Shown here in pieces: positions 35,716-47,180 of a stretch of 64,000 nucleotides of DNA. A model generated the notes under the pieces. That model ran no database searches. It saw only the letters and a list, made by a program, of their open reading frames with translations, and was not told the origin of the DNA. Within the stretch, counting starts at the first letter, position 1. Every line of letters begins with the position of its first letter. Made by a program: the position numbers and the translations under genes. Source of the stretch: Atherix ibis (Eukaryota > Arthropoda > Insecta > Diptera > Athericidae); the NCBI GenBank assembly GCA_958298945.1, contig OY282606.1:28803740-28867739 (forward strand), read 5' to 3'.

Positions 35716-36899
35716 AAAAAATTAAAAAAATAATTATAGTTCTTTATATCATGGATCAACATACAACTTGTTAACGTTTTATGGAAGAAAACTGGAAAAC
35801 GGAACTCTTAGCATAATTTTTGTATTTTTATTTTGCAAAAACAATTAAACGTTGTTCAATTTACTATCGTCTTAATTTGAAAAGATAATCTAACAAGAAG
35901 GTTGTATAAAAAACGAACTTGAACAATCTTTGCGACTAATGTTTCTAATTGCCTCTTAAAAGTCTTTTCAAGTATCCAAATCGAGACAGCAAAGTGGCTT
36001 GTCGTCTAATCAATATCGCTGACATTTCTTTCATATCCCTTTAAGTCAATTACAATTTTGACTACATTGCCGCTTATTTATTTAATGAATATTCCGCAGA
36101 TACAGTTCTCCATTGCCGACGCATTCTAAGTGCATCATCACAACCCACGCTGCTTACTGACTAAATCTAATATTCGTCTGCGTAATTTGATAGCAGGAAA
36201 TGGAACTTCTTCGAAGGGATATGCAGTTAGTGTAGTTGTTCTGTGTGGTACTTTAAATAATTCCCCATCAAATGCACTTCTCAGATGCGAGTAGTCTGTC
36301 TAATATGCGTGTGTGATGGGGTCATGAACGTCGATAAGAATGGTTAATGTACGCGTGCTTAACATGGCATAATTATGTTGATCCGTTGATATATGGTATT
36401 TCCTTCGATTCGATGGAATAATGATCCACTATTTTTAAACACAAAATTCCAACCATGCATATTTAAATAATTTTTTTTTTTGATTAAAATTATCTCAAGA
36501 AATTTGTTTAGACATAGAAGATGACGACGATGCTTTGCTCCAAGTTAGATTTATGTATAAAAAAAAAGGCTTTCTATCCTTTTTGTAAATGTTATTATTA
36601 CAGATGACCAAATATTGTTTTAACACAATTAATAATTTTAAAGGAAAATGTATATCCTGTGGTGGAGTTATTACAAGTGGTTTTTTTTGTGTGTTTTTTT
36701 CCCCATTTTTTTGTGTTTATACTCTCGCCTGAACTGCGTTTTCAGATTATCCAAATTTATTTCGAAAATATTTGAGTTGTCAAAAAGTAAAACAAAAAGT
36801 TACGTTTAGTAATGAAGGTAAATTTAAAAAAAAAATAAAATTTTCACTTTGAAGTGAGACAAATCCACAACAGATATTGGAGAGACCACTGCCGGTCGG
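35716..36899. other. No gene recognised
   Basis: AT-rich at both ends. 36060-36420 is less biased but without an open frame or a match elsewhere in the window. Confidence 0.4.
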
Positions 36900-38520
36900 C
36901 GGCATCATTGGTCCCTATTTCTTCCTTAAATGAAGCCGGTGATCACGATAGTTTATTTGAAAATATAAATAGGTATCACTACTGCCCATACTCGTACATC
37001 TTGTGCAATCACTAATTTTTTGCAGACATAATTTGGCGACAACGTAATTTAGCACAATGGACAATTCGCGTCCCAAAATCGTTCGGCTTGACTCCGCTTA
37101 ATTGATCCTCCCAAAAAAGGAAGCCAACATTGGGCGAGTTGAGGAAGTTATAGCGGAGAAAGAGCCTTTATTCGAGTATAAAGGCATCAGTAGCAATGAT
37201 AGTATTAGCATCAGATGGGATGTCATGGGTTTAAATATTATAAAAAATGGGACCAACGATACTCCCTTGTGAGACTCCGGCTAGAATAGAATATATTTTC
37301 GAGGATTCTGAGTTAATTGCAACTTGGAAATGACTTTGGGAGAGATATGAATTTATGATAAGGTAGTATGTTGAAGAAAGGAAGCCCTTGTATTGCTAGA
37401 GGAGCCCAGGATGCCTCCTACCTTTACAGAATAAATTCAAAATATAAAACTGAAATTATAGACGATTTTTACTTATTAAGCAAAATTAAAGAGCATCAAA
37501 ATAATCATATGACAAGCATAGAGTATTGGAACATTACACAAGAGAGAACTTATTTATAAATTTCCCTGTTGACTTAGACAAGGACTGTTTAATAAGTCAG
37601 TGATAAATGCAAGAAATGTTGCTGATATCAACAAAACAATATTAATTTTTTCATTTGGTATTTTACAAAAGAAATCATAAATTTTGGGAAATATTTAAAA
37701 AATACTCCTGGGCAATACTCTTGACCTCTCAAGAGAGGATGCAATGTGATCAAAAATGCGATTGCATTGCTGTATTATGGACTGTTCAGATTGAAAAGCA
37801 AATTATTTAGAGTCGTTTTAATAGGAGTTTTTCAAAAATCTTACCAAGGTTTAGTAAGAGGTCTATAGGAAGAAGAAGAATTAATGGATCTTTATTTGGT
37901 TTAAGAATTATTTTAATGATAGAAAATTTCCTAAGTAAGGGAAAATAGGTTGTGAGTAGGATACCATTTAAAAAGTGTATGTAATTAAAACTGCAGTTTT
38001 CCGGGAAGTTTGCTTCAGAACAAGAGCTGTTATTAGATCATAACCAGGAGCTTTTTTATTGGGAAGGCGCAGAATAGTAGATTTAATTTCCGAGGGGTTA
38101 AAGTTTTTCGGAGGAAGACTCATATGGATTGGGAACATTAGTTCTTTGATATTTTTGTTAGTAAGTATTTACAAATGTTTAGTAAATACTTTGAGCTTTT
38201 TCTTTATCTGTTTTTGCCCAGTCGTTTTGGGTCAGTGGGTGTCATGTTTCATGGTAATTGAAGGAGAGTTAATGAAGTAATCGAGGATATCAGGATGTTT
38301 TGAACTATAAGTTAGCCAGTATGTTGGTTTTGTGTTGGTGGTGTGTGTTGGGGTGAGTTTTGGTATGATGTATGGAATAGAGGTTCTGGAAGAGTCTATC
38401 CTCGAGGGTTAGCAATGCGGCAACCCCATTGAGGATGTTTGGCTTATAATCACCACCCGCGAGGAGAACGATGCTCCAAGTGATTATGGTTTTGTTGGGT
38501 GGATTAATGATTAAAACAAA
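36900..38520 (-). mobile_element. Jockey-like non-LTR retrotransposon remnant (endonuclease end plus reverse transcriptase)
   Basis: Read from the right on the minus strand there is an endonuclease-like AGGDYKP...LNG segment near 38420-38470. This is followed by a PTYWPT/DILDYFI-like segment near 38230-38340. The reverse transcriptase follows: LPNKKAPGYDLITALVLKQ near 37985-38065, a FPYLGNFLSLK / KPNKDP-like tract, and a LERxxYCPGVF tract near 37715. Then come STYYLIINSYLSQS near 37345-37380 and GVSQGSIVGPIFYNI near 37220-37290. The catalytic YADD counterpart is degraded to ATDA. Stops and shifts are numerous, so it is long dead. The right and left edges are approximate. Confidence 0.8.
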
Positions 38521-38629
38521 AAGTAATTATAAAGAGAAGAAGCGGTGTGGAAATATTTAAAAAAATAATACTGAATTATTTTAATCTTACCAACCGGTCA
38601 AATTGTTCTGATATATTTTTTATGCTGCA

Positions 38630-38875
38630 TCCAAGATTATTCATTTTGTAGTTTGGAAAATGCAGCCCTATTAATTAGTAGACATCATGTATATATTATT
38701 TTAGATAATTTTATTATTAATATTATTAAAAGTAACTTGCTGGAAAAATAGGCTTTGAATGCTGGTTTTTCGAACAAAAATTTTCTTCAGCGATGAGGTT
38801 AATTTCTCGCTCGTTGGATATTTCAATAAGCATAATTGCCATATACGAGTATGAGACTCTGTTAAACCGAAAATA
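38630..38875 (+). mobile_element. DD41D mariner-like 5' end, truncated
   Basis: Begins with ATTATTCATTTTGTAGTTTGGAAAATGCAG (split as the family end at about 38635-38665) and continues to a + strand tract. That tract reads FSSAMRLISRSLDISISI, i.e. the broken SDEVNFSL-GYFNKHNC region. It stops where a Jockey fragment on the other strand begins. Confidence 0.6.
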
Positions 38876-39060
38876 ATAAGGTAATATGTTGAAGGAAGAA
38901 ATTTGATGAGTTTCCAGAGGAGTCCAGGAGCGGCAAAATTTAATTTTTTTTGTATATATTTTTGCAAAAACTTCTTAAAAAAACATGCGATATTATTATC
39001 TACAAAGACTATCGTGATCCAGTCAATCATCTTTGTTATTAGGTATTGAGGTATAATAAG
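38876..39060 (-). mobile_element. Jockey-like reverse transcriptase fragment
   Basis: The minus strand contains PGLLWKLIKFLPSTYYLII, matching the same reverse transcriptase motif as at 37.36 kb (STYYLIINSYL). It interrupts or abuts the mariner-type 5' end on its left. Confidence 0.6.
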
Positions 39061-39560
39061 CCTACGAGATGGGTTACAAAATTAATGAGACTGAATTTAT
39101 TTTACTTTTAACGCGAACGCGTTGTTTTCGCTCTTCGTAGCAGTGCTGGACGGCTTCAACTTGGATCGCCTTCAGCACCTCGGTTAGACTCCTTTCGATT
39201 TTATCGACAGTATGAAGATGACGCCCTGTCCATTCAAGTATTTTTTTTAACTTTGGGAACAAAAAATTGATACGAACTTAGATAAAAAAAAATCCTTAAA
39301 AAAATTCCACACTTTCATCAGTTTGCAATGTTGAAGGACTCCCTGAGTGAAGTTTGTATTCCGCTGCTTCTCGGTCTCCCAAAAGTCCTTTTTACCATCG
39401 AAAATCTTTTTTTTTTATATGTAATATTCCTCAAAGCCTCGTTGCTACTTATCGTAAGTGAAACTCCAAATTTTGATGTCGCTTTTTTGTAGAACGTACT
39501 ACAAAAACATAACTTCACTTATCAGGCTGTATAGGGTTGAAACTTGTACTGAACGTCTAC
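39061..39560 (-). pseudogene. Mariner, internally deleted copy
   Basis: The right part on the minus strand reads as the N-terminus (MKLCFCSTFYKKATSKFGVS, then a GRPRSSG-like tract and TDESVE). It then passes straight to the C-terminal tract at 39074-39262: FPKLKKILEWTGRHLHTVDK, then TEVLKAIQ and HCYEERKQR. That tail matches the mariner C-terminus 'FPKLK...GRHF-TV..I', 'ALKAIP', 'CYE-WK-R'. The catalytic core is missing. Same structure type as at 16.9 kb. Confidence 0.7.
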
Positions 39561-39561
39561 A

Positions 39562-39616
39562 GAGGCGGGGAACTAACGCTCAATCTAAATATGATTGAGC
39601 GTTAGTTCCCCGCCTC
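39562..39616. repeat. Perfect hairpin with 23-bp arms
   Basis: 39562-39584 and 39594-39616 are exact inverted copies around a 9-bp loop. The arms (GAGGCGGGGAACTAACGCTC) are GC-rich in an AT-rich setting. It lies just beyond the 5' end of the deleted mariner and may be its fold-back terminus. Confidence 0.95.
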
Positions 39617-40929
39617 ACAAGGAATGAAAAATTCCTTTCCCAAGATGCAACTTAACTGAAATGGATCAAAATTTCTTTTCAATAAATTCGATAAATTCTT
39701 ATTTGTATCTTATTTGTGATTCATTTTAGTGTCCAGTCATTGAACTATTGCCCCATTAATTTTTGCATATACATTGTCCAATCGACTAAACCGATTTGAT
39801 TTCAATTGAATTCGATAGCATTCCTTATAGTATGACGTCTTTAGAGTCTACAAATTCAATTAAGATTATATTGGATGAATTTTGTTACCATTCAATTAAT
39901 AAGTTCTGCAACACAAAAAGAAAAAAAAATACAAATGCACTTTTAAAATTACTATTAAACCTAATCAAATGGCAATTCTGAAATTACTTAAATATTAATC
40001 AGGAATTTAAAATTGTATCAATTTGAATTTGAACGTCTAAATTTCTGGAGCATTAAATCAAGATTCGGAATTAACCCCAGCGGATCCATCGGGTTTTGGT
40101 GGTGTCTAAAAAAATTGCTTGTTATTTTTGCAGATTCAAGGCTTTGGTGTAATTGAATTTGCGTTTATTTCAACGTCGTCCCACTGGGTATTATTTATGA
40201 TTCTTTAAGGTGGAATGTGGCACTCTGGACAATATTGCCCTCGCATTAGCAATATATTGATTTAAGACTTCATAGTTTTTCTTTACAACTGAATGAGCAA
40301 ACAGTACTTTGGTGTGTGCATTTGTCGTCCTTGTGATACTCGTAGTTGTTGCGTAAATTCAAAGATTTACTATTTTCCATTTCATTCGATTCGCTGGAAT
40401 TCGATTAAATCTCATTTTATTATTTTCGTACATATTTTCTGGCCTGCGAATAAGGTTTATAGAGTAATTCCGATTTAGTTTCCATATTATTTTGTTGGTC
40501 ATGAAGATGGTTTTTTTTCCACATGGAAAACATTTTCTTCTGGCATTGGCGGTAAGTTTATACGAAATGAGCACTGAAATTCATTTTGTCCTGTGATACC
40601 TCAAAGGATTCATAAATTGTTGTTGGTATCAATAACAATCAATGCCATAACCAAATACAATAGAGTAATTTATTGTCTCGAAGACGTGACATTGGTGAAA
40701 TTTCTATTTAGTTGTACAAATTGTTACAGATCGAATATTTTTTATACCCGTCAATAAGTTAAATACCAAAAAAAAAAATCAGTTTTCTAGTTCTTGACTT
40801 TCTGGACCATTTGGGATGAATACGATTCTTACTGCTTTAGGTAATTTACTGCATCTAAAGTGTAATCCAATTTGTCCTACGAAAAGAAAGAAGACATTTC
40901 AAATTTATATTTAAATAACATTTTTATTG
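39617..40929. other. No gene recognised
   Basis: AT-rich; frames at 39796-39981 and 40293-40574 overlap on opposite strands and show no motifs. Confidence 0.45.
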
Positions 40930-42763
40930 CAATAACATTTTTTAAATATAAATTTGAAAACAGCCGCAAATTCCACCATCTTGGATGCCAATTGATATCA
41001 GCAAATCCTCAAAATTACGCGTCCTGGGAATTTTTCGCTTAACAAAGCCAAAATTTGTCGAGTTGTGTGGCTTGTGGCTATATCCCATATGTTCCAGAAT
41101 AAAATCTTCAAAATGACGCCAAAAAAGCCACTTATCATACGGCCCAGTATTGACGGTAATAACCTTCCCTTCTTCACACAAAAATTAACACTAGACGAAT
41201 TTAATGTCTTCCGTGGGTTACGTATATTCGATTTTCGATTTTTTGTGGCATTATGTTGGTACTCATGTCTCTCACTTATGCCGACAAGTTCAGCCATTTT
41301 GAATGTTCTGTTAATTTTTGACAGCTGCTGTGCTTGCACGTCTTTTGGCTCGTCTTCGATTTTTGCCCATTCCAAAAAATGGATCAAAGAATCTGTATCA
41401 TATTTTCTGTGAAAAACAAAATTAATTGCGCGGACGCATTCCGAATGTTGACTACCTTGGACCGAAGCAATGTTTATCGGTGGTACAAAATATTCTCAGA
41501 GGTCCGAGAAGATGTGGACGACGAAAAGCGTGCTAGACGCCCGAGCACGTCAACATGAGACGAAAACATTGATGAAGTGAAGAAAATAGTATTGGTCAAT
41601 CATCGAATCACCGTTAGAGAAGTTGCTGAGAACTTAAACATATCGATTGGCTCGTGCCATTCGATTTTTACCAATGATTTGGTCGTGAGACGGGTCGCCG
41701 CGAAATTCGTACCAAAAATTGCTCAATTTCGACCAAAAACAGCATCGCATTTACATTGTTAAGGAGCTGTTGGACTCTGTCCGCGACGACCCAAATTTGC
41801 GCAAGAGGGTGACAAATCATGGGTTTATGGTTATGACGTGGAAACCTAAGCTCAATCATCCCAATGGAAACTGCCGCATGATCCAAGACCGAAAAAAACG
41901 CGCCAAGTTCGGTCGTATGTGAAGGTTTTGCTTACAGTTTTCTTCAGGGCGTGGTGCATCATGACTTCTTGCCACAGGGTAGAACGGTCAATAAGGAATA
42001 TTACCTGCAAGTTATGCGCAAGTTGCGCGAAGCAATCCGCCAGAAACACCCGGATTTGTGGAGGAACAAAAATTGGTTTTTGCACCATGATAACGCCCCT
42101 GCTCACGCATCGTTGCTTGCCAAAAACAACATACTAATAATGCCGCAGCCACCGTATGCCCCTGCTCACGTATTTTGCCAAGAACAACATACTAATAATG
42201 CCGCAGCCACCGTATTCCCCAGATCTGCTCCCATGTGGCTTTTTTTTGTTCCCGAAACTGAAGGAGATAGAAATAAAGGAGATAAAGGCGGCATCGAAGG
42301 AGAAGCTGAACAAGATCACAAAAAATGATTTTTTGAAGTGCTTCGAGGATTGGAAAAAACGTTGGCGCAAGTGTATAATATCTGGTGTGGATTACTTTCA
42401 AGGGGACAAAATATATACTCATGAATAAATAAATAATTTTTGAAAAAAAAACACAAAATTCGCGTTTTTTTTTTAACAGACCTCGTATTCATTTTGCTTA
42501 TTGACATATCAATCGAGGAAAAAATGAGCCTCACTCATTGCTGAAAAAAAAATTTCCTCCAACAATCTGTATCCAAAGCCTGTTGTTACAGCATCGAATC
42601 GTCGTCTATTCTCAATTTTTATGCATTGTTCGGTGATTAGAGGAGTTATAATATAAAATAGCAAACCATAAAATACGAAAAGATATTTGATTACAAACAT
42701 ATATTTTTGACAGCTGTCAGATGACAGGGCTCTGTTTTCCGAACCACGAAATGGGTAACCTTT
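40930..42763 (-). mobile_element. DD41D mariner-like remnant split by a nested mariner
   Basis: Left part (40930-41220): the minus strand has HTTRQILALLSEKFPGRVILR, the family's segment after the second catalytic Asp. Right part (42486-42763): an FFSAMSEAHFFLD tract, then the terminal region with TTTTGACAGCTGTCAG and GAACCACGAAATGGGTAACC ending before TA at 42764. The two halves are continuous once the mariner at 41221-42485 is ignored. Confidence 0.75.
41221..42485 (+). pseudogene. SETMAR-like mariner transposase, nested copy
   Basis: The right terminal tract (AAAATTCGCG..., AACAGACCTCG) ends at TA 42486-42487. TA also occurs at the left (41219-41220), but that end is degenerate. The coding sequence starts near 41381 (MDQRICIIFSVKNK). 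It continues with RPSTST-DEN, HRITVREVAENLNIS, VAAKFVPK, and in other frames NFDQKQHR, VKVLLTVFF, HHDFLPQGRTVNKEYYLQVM, WFLHHDNAPAH, PPYSPDLLPCG and CFEDWKKRWRKCIIS. Defects include frameshifts, loss of about five codons after HDNAPAH, Gly in place of the third catalytic Asp, and a ~57-bp tandem duplication at about 42100-42215. Confidence 0.88.
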
Positions 42764-43318
42764 TATAATTGAGATTAGTAGTTTTATAATTTAAAATCGA
42801 TTCATGTACAAGGATTAAAAAAAAGAAGAAGTAAATTCTGCTATTACAAAACAAATAGTTATCGTTTCAATTTTATATTATTTGAAATCCTATTAATCTA
42901 AATGTGCAACTAGGCGAAAACGCAAATTCAAATGGAAAACGTCGCTTTCATGCAAATAATTTTATTAAATTTTGTTTCCATGAAAATTTTAAAATTATTC
43001 TATAACATCGAAATGAATGGTTTTTGTTGATAATATCATAAATGAAAGGACGAATTTAATAAATGTTATAATTTAAATATGTAAAAAAAAGAATAAAACC
43101 AAATTTATCATTTGTTAAAAATATCCAAAAAGTCTAAATTGGAACAAAAATATTCCTTAAATTTGTTGAAAAGCATTCGGCACACCTTTGATTTGAGTTT
43201 TTTTTTCACAATAAATTGTTAAAATATGTTGCAGGACATTTTTTTTAATATTCATTAAGTTCAAATTGTATACAATTTTATCAAGAGTAGAAATATCACA
43301 ATTTCGTAAATGAAGTTC
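42764..43318. other. No gene recognised
   Basis: AT-rich low-complexity sequence. Confidence 0.5.
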
Positions 43319-43684
43319 CTAGTTAATAATTTTGTTCAAAAAAAAGGGACCAGTCCTGGTTATTTTTATTTCCTGCTGAAAAAATATCCCCTTTAGGTGT
43401 AGGACATGAACAAAATCGCAAACAAACAGTAGAATATGAATTTTATTCGAATCAGGATTCAACAATTTTATTTCAGTTTTGATGACAAACACATCGGTTG
43501 AATTAAGCAATTTGAATAAGAATATTTTGTTTATGATAGCATATCCTTGTGCTGTGTTGATTCTTGATGGTCTATAAAATGCATCTGACGTTAGAGTTTG
43601 TACAAGAAAAGATGCAAATTTCGCAATTTGGTGAAAGGAGAAAGTTTTTTTCAATTCGATAAACGTAGAGTCGATAACATCCTA
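43319..43684 (-). other. Unrecognised open frame, ~121 codons without ATG
   Basis: Between an upstream TAG and its stop the frame is open, reading DVIDSTFIELKKTFSFHQIA, then ...LTSDAFYRPSRINTAQGYAI and a hydrophobic stretch near the end. The composition is less Phe/Lys/Asn-skewed than the chance frames around it, which is why I list it. There is no ATG at the start, no promoter evidence and no family I recognise. It may be an exon, an old fragment or chance. Confidence 0.2.
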
Positions 43685-43957
43685 TAAATTCGTTCACAAT
43701 ATGGGCTTTATGAAATTTTTTTGTTTGTTTATTTTTTAAAAGATTTTAATTATGGAAGTTTTTTTTTCATATTTAAGTACTTAATTTTTTTTTCGAATAG
43801 TATCTTAGGGTATTAGAAAATTGGTAGAAAAAAACAGAGATTTTTTTTACCATAAAAATTATATTTTGTTGACTTTTTAAGGCACATAATTTAAAAGGGA
43901 AATTAAATTTTTCTTAATAGACTTGAAATTGGAATTTGCATAAAATGAATTATTGTA

Positions 43958-44215
43958 AATGGCTATCCAGTTTGTGGCTCGGAAAGTAAAGTTATATAAA
44001 GTACACTTCAGATTCAGATTCGATGAAACTTTATATTTTTCTATTCTGCTTTTACCTTGCCATTATGCAAAACTCCATTTTTTATGGCAATTTTTTACGA
44101 CCATATACAAGGTAATTTTGTTAAACGATTAAAATAAAAATGTCACAACTTTAGCTAAACAAATCCCATTTTGGATGACAGATATGTCTGACAGCTGTCA
44201 AATGACAAGGCTAAA
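43958..44215. mobile_element. Short non-autonomous derivative of the palindromic-end DD41D family
   Basis: Starts after TA (43956-43957) with GGCTATCCAGTTTGTGGC, then GGAAAGTAAAG. The other end has TGACAGCTGTCAAATGACAAGG (44189-44210). About 250 bp, with only a vestige of a C-terminal tract near 44055-44085. MITE-like internal deletion product. Confidence 0.7.
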
Positions 44216-44600
44216 CCCTTAGAATAAAGAATACCTGGATAGGCCCGTACGTTAGGTTTTCGTATAATGTATATGCAATTTTTTGGCTTAATTATTGCAG
44301 AAGCGGCGAGAAATTGTAACGCTTGCATACGTTTGTATAGATTTTTTTATGTAGACATGATACCCACTGACATCTAGTTTTCGTAATAGAATTTTTTTGA
44401 ATTCTCCAAAAGCATAATTTATATTCATTTGAACTCACTTATTTTAAACTAAAATATAATTTAAACATGAGAGAAGGCAACATTTATTTTTTGTACAATC
44501 TTTTGATATGAAATGGAATTGTATTTTTGTTTAATTATTTATTTTGTAGTTATCAAATAAATATCAAGCGCCTCAATTTTGATTATTTTAAATCTATTTG
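44205..44600. repeat. Dispersed repeat, second copy
   Basis: Shares its blocks with 10700-11275: 'AAACCCTTAGAATAAAGAAT', 'GACATCTAGTTTTCGTAATA' and 'AACTCACTTATTTTAAAC' to 'CGCCTCAATTTTG'. Here they are in simple order. It directly abuts a DD41D-type end, as the other copy does. Confidence 0.7.
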
Positions 44601-46163
44601 TTTACGCATAAAAAATCAATTTATTTAAGCATAAATGACCACATATCAAAATGACTTAAAACAAACCGGTTCAATCGCAATACTGAAGTTTAAAATTGGC
44701 CCCCAATGATTTACGCCGTTTTTGTTATTTTGCATGAGGATGCGTGCTTATGAATGTATTGCCAACAAAATTCGGCCACAATTTTCCACGTAATGGATAA
44801 GTCGTTTTTTTCACTAAATATTTAAAAAAAAACTATATTATTTTTCTAAAAAGTAAATTTAAAATTTCTAGATTAAAATGTTTGTTTATAATAATTAAGT
44901 CTTTATGCTCTATTAAATCTAAAATCAATAAATTCTTGATTTAGTGTTATTTAAATTATTTTTTTGAATAGGAAATAATGACACTCTAAACGAAAATGTC
45001 CTCTTTCATAGCTTTACGAGTGCTTGAAAAAAAATATATTTTTTTTTTGCCATTTTCTTCTAAACTATAAAATGTCTTTGGTATCTTTTTCTGATAATAA
45101 TAAATTCTTGTCATAAGAACAACGCTATTCTCGATTTTTCGTTTGTTAATAATTTTTCTTTATGAAAACGGGGATGAATTGAACCTGAACGTTTTGAACT
45201 TCAAAATGAAAACGAAACAAAATGCCATATAATAAATGTCAATATTGGTATATAATAAAGCTGACGCACAAAATCAAGGATATGTTCAGTAAATATTAGG
45301 AGTGAAAAAAAACAACACGAATCTTGCGTAATCGTGTGTAAACGATTATATGTATCTAAAGATACTCATAGTATTGTGTAGTAAACTGAAAATTGCTTCT
45401 TTACATTAAATATGTTTAAGAGAAAAAAATCCTATAAAAATATGTGTAGCATGTGAGGAAAAACACTCACTCAATCGACGATGAAGTTGACAATGTCACC
45501 GATTTAGTAACACTTTTCAGATTTTCCAGAGGCATTAGGGTGGAAAATGTTAAACTTACTATGCGACAAAGGATATGAATGGATTTCCACATTTTTCCAA
45601 TGGCACCAACCATCTAACCTGTGAGAGGAGCAAAAACTGTGAAAAATACTACAATATAGTAGAACAGGAGCAAGGATAAATTGAATTGGAATCAATGCAA
45701 TGGAAAAACAGATTTTTTTTTTTGGGAAAGGTTATGGCCATTGCCATTTATGAACTCTTCCCTAAATAAAACGATTTTGAAAATCTTGAATGATAATGCT
45801 TGGAATGATGATAATATTGCCAATTTATCTCTTGTTTCAATGAAATGACTGATTTTGTTCGATTCGATTTAGAAAAAAGTTAACTCAACTAGAACTGATG
45901 ATATTTTGCAAAAGTTCTCATTAGTTTCCATACAAGATTTTGTTATATTTTCAATTAAGTTTTGTTGTGTTGATAGACTGGATTTTTTGTTTGTTTTTAA
46001 AACGAATAAACAAATTTATTGTATAAAAATTTAAATTATTATTAGCATCTATTTTATGTGATTAACTTAGTCCAATAGTAAAATTATAGATAAATATCAT
46101 TATTATAAATATTTGAAATTTGTCTGTAAGTGAACAATTTAAAAACTGACTTTTCCATCAAGC
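44601..46163. other. No gene recognised
   Basis: AT-rich. A less biased block at 45470-45700 carries short frames on the minus strand but no motif. Confidence 0.45.
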
Positions 46164-46165
46164 TA

Positions 46166-46229
46166 ACGGATTATCCATTTTGTGGTTCGAAAAGAATGGT
46201 CTTGTCGTTTGACAACTGTCAAACATATA
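46166..46229. repeat. DD41D-type terminal repeat, solo
   Basis: TA at 46164-46165, then CGGATTATCCATTTTGTGG and TTTGACAACTGTCAAAC. The body is missing; a mariner end follows at once. Confidence 0.75.
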
Positions 46230-46283
46230 CGAGGACTGTTCAAAAAGTATCGAGAATTTTGAATTTCCGCGGGTTCAACAAGA
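46230..46283. mobile_element. Solo 5' terminal repeat of the SETMAR-like mariner family
   Basis: CGAGGACTGTTCAAAAAGTA, then CGAGAATTTTGAATTTCCGCG, matches the reverse complement of the right end at 42450-42485. It is preceded by TA (46228-46229), so it marks an insertion into the DD41D end on its left. The rest of the element is missing. Confidence 0.75.
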
Positions 46284-46744
46284 ACACGCTGCCTCAGTGT
46301 CTGTCTACGTTTGCATCATTTGATTTCACTGAAATTGGTGATACTCTCCATCGACCAAAACGGAATGGATGGCTGGATGGATAGATGGTCTTTTTATCCG
46401 GAATCTACCATCCATAATCCATTATTCGGTATTCAACTAGGGATTTCGCTCAGAAAACTTCTGTAATAGCTGTGAAACTACTGACCACTAATATTGCTCG
46501 GCAATTGGCCCATGACAAACATCAAGAAAACGGATAAAAAATCATCTGCCCCTTCCCACAATGCATAAAAGAATTTTGCAATTTGGAATTTTTAAACGTA
46601 TACAAATTTATAAGTTTATACGTGACTATATATATGTTCAGAGGATAGGTATCACTTCTTATGGCATTTTAGACACTATATATTATTTTATGAAATAAAA
46701 CTGATAAACAATTAATAAACTACAGATACGACGTATGGCAGAAA
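46284..46744. other. No gene recognised; short GGATGGAT-like tract
   Basis: Less biased sequence at 46284-46560 with a small GGATGG(CT/AT) microsatellite at about 46363-46390. No coding motif. Confidence 0.4.
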
Positions 46745-47180
46745 AGTAGTAATAGTGATATTTTTCTTTGCAATAATTTCCTTTTTATTTTTTACACATC
46801 AATGCTATCACCTTCAAAGGAGTTACCTTGGAAGACAATTCATCGGTAGTGTTGACGTCATTTCAAATGTTTTTTTTTTTAACTTGAGAAATAAAAAACA
46901 AATCACCAGGATCAGATGAATAGGGGCACCGGGGCGCCACAGGAATGATTTTTGTATAAAAAAGCTCATGGATGGAGATGGTCATGTGACAGGGGGCATT
47001 GTGTTGCTGGAGCATCCAAATACCTGAAAAATCCGATCTGATGGGAAGAACTCTTATTTCATTTCTTTCACGGATCTTTAATATTAATCGTCGGTATGAC
47101 CGCGTAAAACTTTTCACTTGTTCCAACTTGGTTCGATAAAAATTTCTTTCTCGTACTTCTCTACCATATCTTGCATGTTT
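46745..47180 (-). pseudogene. Mariner-type transposase C-terminal half
   Basis: The minus strand reads IWMLQQHNAPCHMTISIHEL, then IIPVAPRCPYSSDPGDLFFI. This is the mariner core 'LLHHDNAPAH ... IP-APH-PYSPDL-P-DFFLF' with the catalytic Asp of HDN replaced by His and Gly inserted at the third site. The far-left tract (about 46795-46835) reads QGNSFEGDSIDV and a stop, the normal mariner C-terminus. The N-terminus is not found. It differs from the other mariners here. Confidence 0.75.
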
